DNA of 64,000 bases from Rhodanobacter sp. (lineage in GTDB: Bacteria > Pseudomonadota > Gammaproteobacteria > Xanthomonadales > Rhodanobacteraceae), in contig JASBTI010000036.1 in the NCBI GenBank assembly GCA_030148505.1, positions 1 through 64,000 of the forward strand, given 5' to 3'. Below are positions 8,500-16,278 of this stretch, one piece after another. The position numbers and the translations under genes are program-made. Numbering within the stretch: position 1 is the first letter of the stretch; every line of letters starts with the position of its first letter. The notes under the pieces were generated by a model. It had not been told where the DNA came from, searched no databases, and worked only from the letters and a program-made list of their open reading frames with translations.

Positions 8500-9402
8500 T
8501 CAGCTTGCCGTACGGGCGCGGGTGACCCGGCTGGCGGTTTCCTGATGCAACTGCGCGGACAGCCAGGCGCCGGTGGCAATCAGCAGGTCCAGATCGATGC
8601 CGGTAGTTATGCCCATGCCGTGCAGCATGTAGACCACGTCCTCACTGGCGACGTTGCCAGTGGCGCCCTTTGCGTACGGACAGCCGCCGGTGCCTGAGAC
8701 TGCGCTGTCGACCACCCGCACGCCTTCTTCCAGGCAGGCCAGGATATTCGCCAGCGCCTGGCCGTAGGTATCGTGGAAATGTACCGCCAGCGCCCGCATC
8801 GGTACCTCCTTGGCGACTGCCTGCAACATCGCGCGGGCCTTGCTCGGCGTGCCGACGCCAATGGTGTCGCCCAGCGAAACTTCGTAGCAACCCAAATCGT
8901 AAAGTCGCTTCGCCACTCGTACTACTTCGCGCACGGGCACCTCGCCCTGGTACGGGCAGCCGAGCACGGTGGAGACATAGCCGCGCACCTGCACACCATC
9001 AGAGCGGGCCTGCTCGATCACCGGCACGAACCGGTCGATGGATTCGTCGATGGAGGCGTTGATGTTCTTGCGGTTGAACGCTTCCGATGCGGCGGTGAAG
9101 ATGGCGACCTCGGTGGCTCCGACCTCGCGGGCCCGGGCATATCCCTGCGCATTGGGCACCAGGACCGGATAGCTGACCCCCGGCACCTTGCGGATACCGC
9201 GGAACACCTCGGCGGCATCGGCCAGTTGCGGTACCCATTTCGGGCTGACGAAACTGGTGGCCTCGATGGTTGTCAGGCCGGTCGATGACAGCCGGTCGAT
9301 CAGTGCGATCTTTACCGCGGCGGGCAATAGGGTTTTTTCGTTCTGCAGGCCGTCGCGCGCGCCGACTTCGACGATCCGGACGTGAGGGGAGGTGTCGCTC
9401 AT
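8500..9402 (-). CDS. liuE: Hydroxymethylglutaryl-CoA lyase
   Basis: 300 residues, family length. Cleaves HMG-CoA to acetoacetate and acetyl-CoA, the last step of leucine degradation. DRE-TIM barrel features: EVGARDGLQNE (catalytic Arg16, metal ligand Asp17), metal-binding His208 and His210 in AVHFHDTYGQ, and the active-site Cys241 in the flexible loop GTGGCPYAKGATGN. It lies in a minus-strand run after liuC, liuD and the AlaX-like gene (33 nt gap). The symbol liuE follows the Pseudomonas liu naming; mvaB is a synonym. Confidence 0.95.
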   Translation of the reverse strand: MSDTSPHVRIVEVGARDGLQNEKTLLPAAVKIALIDRLSSTGLTTIEATSFVSPKWVPQLADAAEVFRGIRKVPGVSYPVLVPNAQGYARAREVGATEVAIFTAASEAFNRKNINASIDESIDRFVPVIEQARSDGVQVRGYVSTVLGCPYQGEVPVREVVRVAKRLYDLGCYEVSLGDTIGVGTPSKARAMLQAVAKEVPMRALAVHFHDTYGQALANILACLEEGVRVVDSAVSGTGGCPYAKGATGNVASEDVVYMLHGMGITTGIDLDLLIATGAWLSAQLHQETASRVTRARTAS

Positions 9403-9435
9403 GGAAGACTCCTGCAGACGGGCATGGCGTGGATT

Positions 9436-10143
9436 TCAGTCGACAAAGACGATGGCCACACGACGGTTGTGGCTGCCCTTGTTCTCGATCTTGCTGACCC
9501 GTACCGCGCCGATTTCGCCGGTACGTGCCACATGGGTGCCACCACAGGGTTGCAGGTCTACGCCTTCGATCTCGATCAGCCGGATCTGTGGCAGATGCAT
9601 CGGTGGGGTGACTGACATGGTGCGGATCAGCTCGGGCTGGGCCGCCAGTTCGGCACCGCTGATGTGGCTTACGCGCAACGGCAGGTCGGCCTCGACAAGT
9701 TGTTGCAGACCCGCGGTGAGCATGTCGGCATCTAACGTGGAGTCGCCGGTGTCGAAATCGAGCCGGCCGCCGCGATCGGTGAGGTTGCCGCCGGTGACGC
9801 CGGCCTTGACCAGCGAGCCGAGCAGGTGCATGCAGGTATGCATGCGCATGTGCCGATGTCGCCGGACCCAGTCCAGCGTCAGGGTGACCTTGTCACCCGC
9901 CGTCAAGCGCGGTGCATCCGACGCCAGTAGGTGCTGGATCTCGCGCGTCTCACGATCGCGGCGGGTGTCGATGATGGCCAGCTGACGTCCATCGGCCAGT
10001 TGCAGCATGCCGCTGTCGCCGGGCTGACCACCGCCAAGCGGGTAGCACACGGTGTCGCTCAGCACCAGGCCGGCCTCGTCGTGGCGCAGCACCCGCGCCT
10101 CGCACGCACGCTGGTAGGGATCGTCGTAGAACAGCTCGCTCAT
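9436..10143 (-). CDS. AlaX-type alanyl-tRNA editing protein
   Basis: 235 residues from the ATG at 10143; the frame remains open to 10635 only as shadow of liuD. It corresponds to the free-standing editing domain of AlaRS that hydrolyses Ser/Gly-tRNA(Ala). Zinc ligands are visible as HTCMH (HxxxH) near residue 103 and the later CGGTH, with PLGGGQPGDSG near the N-terminus and the SKIENKGSHNRRVAI end. Its place between liuD (20 nt) and liuE (33 nt) puts it inside a catabolic operon, where it has no obvious pathway role. It is probably a passenger, or links amino-acid turnover to translational fidelity. Confidence 0.92.
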   Translation of the reverse strand: MSELFYDDPYQRACEARVLRHDEAGLVLSDTVCYPLGGGQPGDSGMLQLADGRQLAIIDTRRDRETREIQHLLASDAPRLTAGDKVTLTLDWVRRHRHMRMHTCMHLLGSLVKAGVTGGNLTDRGGRLDFDTGDSTLDADMLTAGLQQLVEADLPLRVSHISGAELAAQPELIRTMSVTPPMHLPQIRLIEIEGVDLQPCGGTHVARTGEIGAVRVSKIENKGSHNRRVAIVFVD

Positions 10144-10163
10144 GGCATCGGACCTAGCGGAAA

Positions 10164-12161
10164 TCAGCTGGCGAAACGCACCAGTACGGCGTCGGCCTCG
10201 ACGAAATCGCCCTGGCCGGCGTCGATGCTTTCGAGGGTGCCCGCGCGCGGTGCCTTCAAGGCCAGCTCCATTTTCATCGCCTCCATCACCAGCAGCTCCT
10301 GGCCCTGTTCGACATGATCGCCGGCGCTTGCCTTGATCAGCACGATGCGGCCGGGCATCGGCGCGATGATCTGGTTGCCGCCACTGCTTTCCGTCGACTC
10401 CCAGGCAAACGCGGTGGCGCGGGCGAAGCTGTAACGCTGGCCGTCGGCGTCGTGGATGAGGAGATGTTGCGCATCGCTGCGCACGGCCAGGTGTTGGGCC
10501 TGGTCGTCGTAGCGGGCGCTCAACGTCGCACCGTCGTGGCGAGCGCCATGAACCGTGCAGCTGGCTTCGCCGTGACGTAACTGATAGTCGCCATCGTGGC
10601 CGCGCGCCTCGACCTCGAAACGCTGCTCGCGCCACGACAGTGCCACGATGCGCTTGCCGTGATGGCCAATGCGCCAGGCATCCCCTTTTGCCCAGGGCGA
10701 ATGCGGGTCGCTGCTGGCGGCGACCTCGCCGCGTGCCGCGTGTTCGTCGTGCAGCAGCGCCGCCACGGTGGCGGCGAACAGCACACGCTCGGCAGGCGCT
10801 GTGTCACCGGTCAGGAACTCGTCCAGGTGGCGATCGAGGTAGCCGGTATCGATCCGGCCCTCGACCACGGCCGGATGTCTGGCCAGTCGTTCGAGGAAGC
10901 CGATATTGGATTTCGGTCCAACGATTTCGCAGCCGGCCAGCGCCTCCCGCAGACGCTGCAATGCCTGGCTGCGGTTGGTGTCGAACACGATCAGCTTGGC
11001 GATCATCGGGTCGTAGAAGATCGTCACCGCGTCGCCTTCGACCACGCCACCGTCGATGCGCACATGCGGCGAGCAGGTCGGCAGCCGCAACGTCTGCAGC
11101 CTGCCGGAGCTGGGCAAAAAGTTCTGGTCCGGGTCTTCGGCGTACAAGCGCACCTCGATCGCATGACCGTTTGCGCGCACCTGCTCCTGTCGCCATGGCA
11201 GGGCTTCCCCGGCGGCGATGCGCAATTGCCATTCGACCAAATCCACGCCCAGGGTCAGCTCGGTGACCGGATGCTCGACCTGCAGCCGGGTGTTCATCTC
11301 CATGAAAAAGAATTCGCCGCTCTGCGCCACGATGAATTCGACCGTGCCCGCACCGACGTAGTCGACGGCCTTGGCGGCAGCGACCGCGGCCGCCCCCATG
11401 CTGGCGCGTCGTGCCTCGTCGAGGAACGGCGAGGGCGTTTCCTCCAGTACTTTCTGATAGCGGCGCTGGGCCGAGCATTCGCGCTCGTTCAGATGGATCA
11501 CGTTGCCCTGCGTATCGCCGAACACCTGGAATTCGATGTGTCGGGGATGTTCGACGTAGCGCTCCAGGATCACTCGCGCGTCGCCGAACGCACTGGCCGC
11601 TTCGCGTTGGGCCGAGGCCAGTGCATCGGCGAATGCCTCGACGCTGCGTACGATCCGCATGCCCTTGCCGCCGCCGCCGGCTGCCGCCTTGATCATCAGC
11701 GGGAAGCCGGTAAGCGTGGCCTGTTCGGCCAGATGCGCGGGTTCCTGGCTTGCGCCGTGGTAGCCCGGTACCAACGGCACCGCATGCTTTTCCATCAGCG
11801 CCTTGGCCGCGGCCTTGGAGCCCATCGCTTCGATACTCTCCGGCTTTGGGCCGATAAAGGCGATGCCGGCCTCGGTGCAGGCCCGGGCGAAATCGGTGTT
11901 TTCCGACAGAAAGCCGTAGCCAGGGTGGATCGCCTGGGCACCGGTCTTTTTGGCCACCGCCAGAATCGCCGCGCCGCGCAGGTAGGAATCCCCGGGCCGC
12001 GGACCACCGATTGGCCACGCCTCGTCGGCAAGGCGCACATGTTGCGCACTCGCATCGGCCTCGGAATACACCGCGATGGTGTGGATGCCGAGACGACGGC
12101 AGCTGCGAATCACCCGGCAGGCGATTTCGCCGCGGTTGGCAATCAGTACGCGTTCGAACAT
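10164..12161 (-). CDS. liuD: 3-methylcrotonyl-CoA carboxylase biotin-carboxylase/BCCP (alpha) subunit
   Basis: 665 residues from the ATG at 12161 (MFERVLIANRGEIACRVIRS, the classic family start; the frame to 12221 is not needed). Biotin carboxylase domain at about 1-450: ATP-grasp loop AAAGGGGKGMRIV and the MNTRLQVEHPVTE catalytic segment. A middle BT-type domain follows, then a C-terminal biotinyl domain with VMEAMKMEL, whose central Lys carries biotin. With the beta subunit it carboxylates 3-methylcrotonyl-CoA in leucine catabolism. A propionyl- or acetyl-CoA carboxylase alpha subunit would look similar, but the liuC/liuE neighbours favour MCC. The beta subunit gene (liuB) is not in the window. 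Confidence 0.92.
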   Translation of the reverse strand: MFERVLIANRGEIACRVIRSCRRLGIHTIAVYSEADASAQHVRLADEAWPIGGPRPGDSYLRGAAILAVAKKTGAQAIHPGYGFLSENTDFARACTEAGIAFIGPKPESIEAMGSKAAAKALMEKHAVPLVPGYHGASQEPAHLAEQATLTGFPLMIKAAAGGGGKGMRIVRSVEAFADALASAQREAASAFGDARVILERYVEHPRHIEFQVFGDTQGNVIHLNERECSAQRRYQKVLEETPSPFLDEARRASMGAAAVAAAKAVDYVGAGTVEFIVAQSGEFFFMEMNTRLQVEHPVTELTLGVDLVEWQLRIAAGEALPWRQEQVRANGHAIEVRLYAEDPDQNFLPSSGRLQTLRLPTCSPHVRIDGGVVEGDAVTIFYDPMIAKLIVFDTNRSQALQRLREALAGCEIVGPKSNIGFLERLARHPAVVEGRIDTGYLDRHLDEFLTGDTAPAERVLFAATVAALLHDEHAARGEVAASSDPHSPWAKGDAWRIGHHGKRIVALSWREQRFEVEARGHDGDYQLRHGEASCTVHGARHDGATLSARYDDQAQHLAVRSDAQHLLIHDADGQRYSFARATAFAWESTESSGGNQIIAPMPGRIVLIKASAGDHVEQGQELLVMEAMKMELALKAPRAGTLESIDAGQGDFVEADAVLVRFAS

Positions 12162-12304
12162 GCAGGATCCTCGGGGCTGTTCGTGTCGGTGCAAGCGCAT
12201 CAAATTAACAGATGGACGCATATTTCGGTGGATGAGAGCGCTGGATGGTTTCCGGGGTTCAAGACGTACGCGAGCACACCGGATGCCACGTTACAGACCA
12301 GCGA

Positions 12305-13099
12305 TCAGCTGTTGCCGAGCCATGCTGGTGGTCGTTTTTCCAGAAACGCGGCAAGACCATGCTGTCCCTCCTCGGAGACGCGCAGACGGGCGATCAGCTC
12401 GGCGTTGGCGATATCGAGACGCTCGGCTTGTGTCAGATCGGTACCGCCGATACGCAGCGCCAGCTGCTTGGCTTCGCGCTGGGCCAGCGGACCGGCCTTG
12501 GCCAGCAGCTGCAGCTGTTGTTCGATCGCCTGATCGAGTTCGCTGGCCGGGACGGCGGCATGCAGCAGGCCCATCTGCACCGCGCTGGCAGCGTCGAACA
12601 CCTCGCCGGTGACAAACAGCCGACGCGCCTGGCGCAGGCCGATCGCGGCGATCACGTAGGGCGAGATCACGGCCGGTACCAGTCCGAGCTTCACCTCGGA
12701 GAGCGAGAATTTTGCCTCGTCGCTACCGATCGCGATATCGCAGCAGGCGACCAGACCGACACCACCCCCGTAGGCGGCACCGTTGACCCGGACGAGGGTA
12801 GGCTTGGCGAGGAACTGCAAGGTCCGCATCAGCCGCGCCAGACGTAGCGAGTCGGCACGATTTTCCGTCTCGCTGGCAGCGACCATGCCGCGCATCCAGT
12901 GGAGGTCGGCACCGGCAGAAAAGCTGCGGCCATGGCCGGTCAGCACGATGGCCCGGATTGCCGGATCGGCCTCGGCCTGCTCCAGCGCGATGGTCAATTC
13001 GGCGATCAGAACGTTATCGAACGCGTTGTGCACCTCGGGTCGGTTCAGCGTCAGCCAGGCTGTACTTCCGCGGTATTCCCGCCGGATCGCGTCGCTCAT
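12305..13099 (-). CDS. liuC: Methylglutaconyl-CoA hydratase (enoyl-CoA hydratase/isomerase family)
   Basis: 264 residues. Crotonase fold: NRPEVHNAFD near residue 19, the oxyanion-hole segment GRSFSAGADLHWM, and NGAAYGGGVGLVACCDIAIG with the second oxyanion loop. The EVKLGLVPAVISPYV stretch is typical of the methylglutaconyl-CoA hydratase branch, and the next genes on the strand are liuD and liuE, supporting the leucine pathway step 3-methylglutaconyl-CoA to HMG-CoA. It is the first gene of the run. The usual upstream genes liuA and liuB are replaced here by the divergent feo operon. Confidence 0.92.
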   Translation of the reverse strand: MSDAIRREYRGSTAWLTLNRPEVHNAFDNVLIAELTIALEQAEADPAIRAIVLTGHGRSFSAGADLHWMRGMVAASETENRADSLRLARLMRTLQFLAKPTLVRVNGAAYGGGVGLVACCDIAIGSDEAKFSLSEVKLGLVPAVISPYVIAAIGLRQARRLFVTGEVFDAASAVQMGLLHAAVPASELDQAIEQQLQLLAKAGPLAQREAKQLALRIGGTDLTQAERLDIANAELIARLRVSEEGQHGLAAFLEKRPPAWLGNS

Positions 13100-13160
13100 C
13101 GGTCAAATCCTCAAATGACATCATCATAAACGCTGGACTGCTGCGACATGACGCCTCGGA

Positions 13161-13188
13161 TGCGATAGGCGGGCTTTGGGTCTACAAT
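13161..13188 (+). promoter_or_regulatory. Possible feo promoter
   Basis: TACAAT at 13183-13188 is one mismatch from the -10 consensus, with a poor -35 (TGCGAT, 13161-13166) at a 16-bp spacing. The AT-rich stretch right after it (13189-13205) might hold a degenerate Fur site, expected for ferrous-iron uptake genes, but I cannot score it. Its position argues that feoA starts downstream of 13190, not at the ATG at 13176. Confidence 0.35.
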
Positions 13189-13217
13189 GCGAACAATTCT
13201 TATTTGTGGCGTCACCC

Positions 13218-13460
13218 GTGCGTCTGTCCGACTTGCCCAAAGATGTTCCTGCTGTGGTCGATCATGTGGACGATGCGCAGGCGTCCGATCCGATTGCGCA
13301 GCGTCTGCGCGACCTCGGTTTTGTCGACGGGGAGCCCGTGCGGGTGATCGCCCTCGGCCCACTGGGTGCCGATCCGCTGCTGGTGCAGATCGGCTCGACC
13401 CGCTTCGCGCTGCGTCGTACCGAAGCCTTGCGGGTCAGTGTGAGGCAGCTGGTCGCATGA
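13218..13460 (+). CDS. feoA: Ferrous iron transport protein FeoA
   Basis: 80 residues from the GTG at 13218, chosen because related FeoA proteins begin with the (M)RLSDLP motif. A GTG at 13206 and an ATG at 13176 are also in frame, but the latter overlaps a probable -10 box. FeoA is a small SH3-like cytosolic protein that supports FeoB. Seen here: RLSDLPKDVPAVV, RLRDLGFVDGEPVRVIALGPLG and LLVQIGSTRFALRRTEA, the full SH3-like core. Its stop overlaps the feoB start as ATGA, so the two are translationally coupled. Confidence 0.9.
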   Translation: MRLSDLPKDVPAVVDHVDDAQASDPIAQRLRDLGFVDGEPVRVIALGPLGADPLLVQIGSTRFALRRTEALRVSVRQLVA

Positions 13461-15307
13461 GCGCATCGAGCTTGCGAGTGGCGCTGGTCGGCAATCCCAA
13501 TTGCGGCAAGACCGCCTTGTTCAACCTGTTGACCGGCGGTCGCCAGAAAGTGGCCAATTACGCTGGTGTCACGGTCGAGCGCAAGGAGGGGCGCTTTACG
13601 GCGCCGTCCGGCCGCCTGCTGCAATTGCTCGACCTTCCCGGCACATACAGCCTGGAGGCGAACAGTCCTGACGAAAAAATCACCCGTGACGTCTGCACGG
13701 GTGCGCATCCCGGCGAGCCGGCACCGGATCTGATCGTTTGCGTCGCCGATGCCACCAATCTACGCCTGCACCTGCGTTTTGTGCTGGAGGTCAAGCGGCT
13801 GGGTCGGCCGGTAGTGCTGGCGTTGAACATGATGGATACTGCGCGCCGACGCGGCATCGTGATCGATGTGGACGAAATGCAGCGCCGCCTCGGGGTACCG
13901 GTGGTGGAGACTGTTGCGGTAAAGCGCGGCGGCGCGGAGGCATTGATCGCCCGCGTCGATGGCGAGATCCCGGTCGCTGCGCCGGTCGAGTCGGACGATG
14001 CGGCGAGTCGGGCCGGGTTGCACGCCCAGGTGCGCGAGCTGCTCGCCGCCACCGTGAAGATGCCGCGGGCGACTGCGTCGCTGGACGATGCCATCGACCG
14101 CTGGGCCCTGCATCCGGTGTTTGGTCTGGCCCTCCTCGCCGCGTTGATGTTCCTGATTTTCCAGGCGGTCTTCTCCTGGGCGACGCCATTGATGGACGGC
14201 ATCCAGACAGGTATCACCGCCTTGGGCGGCTGGCTTACCCAGGCGCTACCTGCCCGAAGTGCCTTGCACAGTCTGCTCAATGACGGCATTTTTGCCGGCC
14301 TCGGCGCGGTGCTGGTGTTTTTGCCCCAGATTCTGATCCTGTTCCTGTTCATCCTGGTGCTGGAGGAGTCGGGTTATCTGCCGCGCGCGGCATTCCTGCT
14401 CGATCGGATGATGTTCAAGGCCGGCCTGACCGGGCGCGCGTTCATCCCGTTGCTGTCGAGTTTTGCCTGTGCGATTCCCGGCATCATGGCGACCCGCAGT
14501 ATCACCGATCCGCGCGATCGCCTGACCACGATTCTGGTGGCGCCGCTGATGACGTGTTCGGCGCGCTTGCCGGTATACACGTTGCTGATAGCCGCGTTCA
14601 TACCGCGACAAACCGTGGCCGGGCTGTTCAACCTGCAGGGCATCGTGCTGTTCACGCTGTATGTGGCCGGCATCGTCAGCGCGCTGGTGGTTGCCAGCGT
14701 GATCAAGCGGTTCCGTCGCGACAAGAGCGAGCATGCGTTGTTGATGGAGTTGCCGGCCTATCGCCTGCCGCATGTCCGCGATGTGGCGCTGGGACTGTGG
14801 CAGCGCACGGTGATTTTCATGCGTCGCGTCGGCGGCATCATCCTTTCGCTGACCGTATTGCTGTGGTTTCTGTCCAGCTTCCCCGGCGCGCCGGCCGGTG
14901 CCACAGAGCCGGCGATCAATTTCAGTCTGGCCGGTCGCCTCGGTCATGCCTTGCACTACATCTTTGCGCCGATCGGCTTCAACTGGCAGATCTGCATTGC
15001 CCTGGTGCCGGGTCTGGCTGCCCGCGAAGTGGCGGTATCCGCGCTGGGAACGGTTTATGCGATGTCCGGCAGCGACAGCGTACTGAGCAGCCAGCTCGGG
15101 GTGGTGATCGCACATCAATGGTCACTGGCTACGGCCTTGTCCTTGCTGGCCTGGTACGTGTTTGCGCCGCAATGCATGTCGACTCTGGCGGTGATTCGCC
15201 GCGAGACCAATTCCTGGCGCTATGTGGCAATCAGCGCGGGTTACATGTTCGCACTGGCCTATATGGCTTCGTTGCTTACTTACCAGATCGCGAGGTTGCT
15301 GACATGA
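13457..15307 (+). CDS. feoB: Ferrous iron transporter FeoB
   Basis: 616 residues from the ATG at 13457 (ATGA overlap with feoA); the upstream extension to 13187 is feoA in another frame. N-terminal G-protein domain: GNPNCGKT (residues 12-19, G1), YAGVTVERKEG (G2 region), DLPGTY (G3), LNMMD (G4). A C-terminal transporter domain with two gate regions follows (FLPQILILFLFILVLEESGYLPRAAF, ALVPGLAAREVAVSALG). The length is shorter than E. coli FeoB but usual for Xanthomonadales. It imports Fe(II) across the inner membrane. The 3' end is coupled to the Cys-rich gene. Confidence 0.95.
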   Translation: MSASSLRVALVGNPNCGKTALFNLLTGGRQKVANYAGVTVERKEGRFTAPSGRLLQLLDLPGTYSLEANSPDEKITRDVCTGAHPGEPAPDLIVCVADATNLRLHLRFVLEVKRLGRPVVLALNMMDTARRRGIVIDVDEMQRRLGVPVVETVAVKRGGAEALIARVDGEIPVAAPVESDDAASRAGLHAQVRELLAATVKMPRATASLDDAIDRWALHPVFGLALLAALMFLIFQAVFSWATPLMDGIQTGITALGGWLTQALPARSALHSLLNDGIFAGLGAVLVFLPQILILFLFILVLEESGYLPRAAFLLDRMMFKAGLTGRAFIPLLSSFACAIPGIMATRSITDPRDRLTTILVAPLMTCSARLPVYTLLIAAFIPRQTVAGLFNLQGIVLFTLYVAGIVSALVVASVIKRFRRDKSEHALLMELPAYRLPHVRDVALGLWQRTVIFMRRVGGIILSLTVLLWFLSSFPGAPAGATEPAINFSLAGRLGHALHYIFAPIGFNWQICIALVPGLAAREVAVSALGTVYAMSGSDSVLSSQLGVVIAHQWSLATALSLLAWYVFAPQCMSTLAVIRRETNSWRYVAISAGYMFALAYMASLLTYQIARLLT

Positions 15308-15609
15308 GCGGTTTTGCGTTGATCCAGACTCTGGTGATCGGGACTGTGGTGGTAATCAGTGCATGGCATGCGTTTCGCAAACTGTTGCCGCAAACCAGTC
15401 GGCGGGTGCTCGCGGCCTTTGCCGCGGGGCTGGATTGTCCGGGCCGTTCGACGCCGGTGCGTCGCCTCGGGCGCTGGCTGCAGCCCGCTGAAACCCGCGG
15501 CGGCGGTTGTGGCAGCAGCGGTGACGGTTGCAGCAGTTGTGGTAACTGCGCTACCAACCCATCGACCGCGACAGAGGCGCAGCCACTGGCATTCCGCCCG
15601 CGACGGTAA
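15304..15609 (+). CDS. FeoB-associated Cys-rich membrane protein (DUF6587-like)
   Basis: 101 residues from the ATG at 15304, which overlaps the feoB stop as ATGA. One N-terminal membrane segment (FALIQTLVIGTVVVISAWHAF) is followed by a basic region and a Cys/Gly cluster (GGGCGSSGDGCSSCGNC, four Cys at about 75-85). The coupling to feoB and the Cys cluster fit the small Cys-rich partners found after FeoB in many proteobacteria, which may replace FeoC. Metal binding by the Cys cluster is inferred. An upstream in-frame open stretch to 14554 is feoB shadow. Confidence 0.85.
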   Translation: MSGFALIQTLVIGTVVVISAWHAFRKLLPQTSRRVLAAFAAGLDCPGRSTPVRRLGRWLQPAETRGGGCGSSGDGCSSCGNCATNPSTATEAQPLAFRPRR

Positions 15610-15706
15610 ATCGGCGTGGAGTGACGCCGAGCGAGGGGGACGCCGTTGGCGTTTTATGCGGTCGTCAGCGTAATCGGCGGCTGATCCATGCTGGCAGACG
15701 GGCACG

Positions 15707-15732
15707 AAAAAGGCCGGCTTGCGCCGACCTTT
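15707..15732 (-). terminator. Rho-independent terminator of rpsT
   Basis: On the minus strand a stem AAAGGTCGGC / GCCGGCCTTT with a GCAA loop is followed by a T-run, 28 nt after the rpsT stop. It lies between convergent rpsT and the feo operon and may stop both. Confidence 0.8.
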
Positions 15733-15759
15733 CCTCTCAACGTGAATCGCGGAGCCGAC

Positions 15760-16023
15760 TTATGCCAGTTCGTGGATCTTCGCGTTGAGGCGGCTCTTGT
15801 GCCGTGCCGCCTTGTTCTTATGGATCAGGCCACGCGCCGCGTAACGATCCATCACCGGCTGGGCGACGGTGAACGCGGCGATGGCACCGGCCTTGTCCTT
15901 GGCCTCAATGGCCTTGACGACCTTTCGCAGGGCGGTGCGGACCATGGAGCGGGCGCTGATGTTGCGCAGGCGGCGCTGTTCGGACTGGCGCGCGCGCTTC
16001 TTCGCGGACTTGATGTTGGCCAA
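15760..16023 (-). CDS. rpsT: 30S ribosomal protein S20
   Basis: 87 residues, full length. The start [20 protein letters not shown] and the [19 protein letters not shown] segment are diagnostic for bS20, a three-helix bundle binding 16S rRNA. It is monocistronic, with a near-consensus promoter just upstream and a hairpin terminator downstream. It is divergent from murJ, a common arrangement in gammaproteobacteria. Confidence 0.98.
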   Translation of the reverse strand: MANIKSAKKRARQSEQRRLRNISARSMVRTALRKVVKAIEAKDKAGAIAAFTVAQPVMDRYAARGLIHKNKAARHKSRLNAKIHELA

Positions 16024-16061
16024 GGTAGAACTCCGGTGAGCAGGGTTGGAAAAAGACGCTA

Positions 16062-16090
16062 ATTATGCGGTGGAATCCGGGTTGCGTCAA
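16062..16090 (-). promoter_or_regulatory. Sigma-70 promoter of rpsT
   Basis: On the minus strand TTGACG (16085-16090) and CATAAT (16062-16067) are each one base from consensus and exactly 17 bp apart. The predicted start of transcription lies about 30 nt upstream of the rpsT ATG. This is the clearest housekeeping promoter in the window. Confidence 0.8.
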
Positions 16091-16278
16091 TGCGTAAGGA
16101 GGTGATGCACTTGACCTGACAGGATCGTCCCGGCTGCTGAGCTCGGCAATACTGCCTGGATTTTGCCATGTCCGGGCTGTCATCTTGCCTCTGACGGCTG
16201 TCAAACTAGAGGTCGGCGTCCAATCCGATCGGGGGCGTGAAACTTTTCCAGGCCATAGCTCAAGGTTTCTCAAGGCGC

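Noticed and set aside
13176-13217. Longer feoA from the ATG at 13176
   Set aside because: The added codons overlap a -10-like TACAAT and have no counterpart in FeoA proteins, which begin at the RLSDLP motif.
14554-15303. Long N-terminal extension of the Cys-rich feo protein
   Set aside because: It is the feoB coding region in another frame; the ATG at 15304 overlapping the feoB stop is the natural start.
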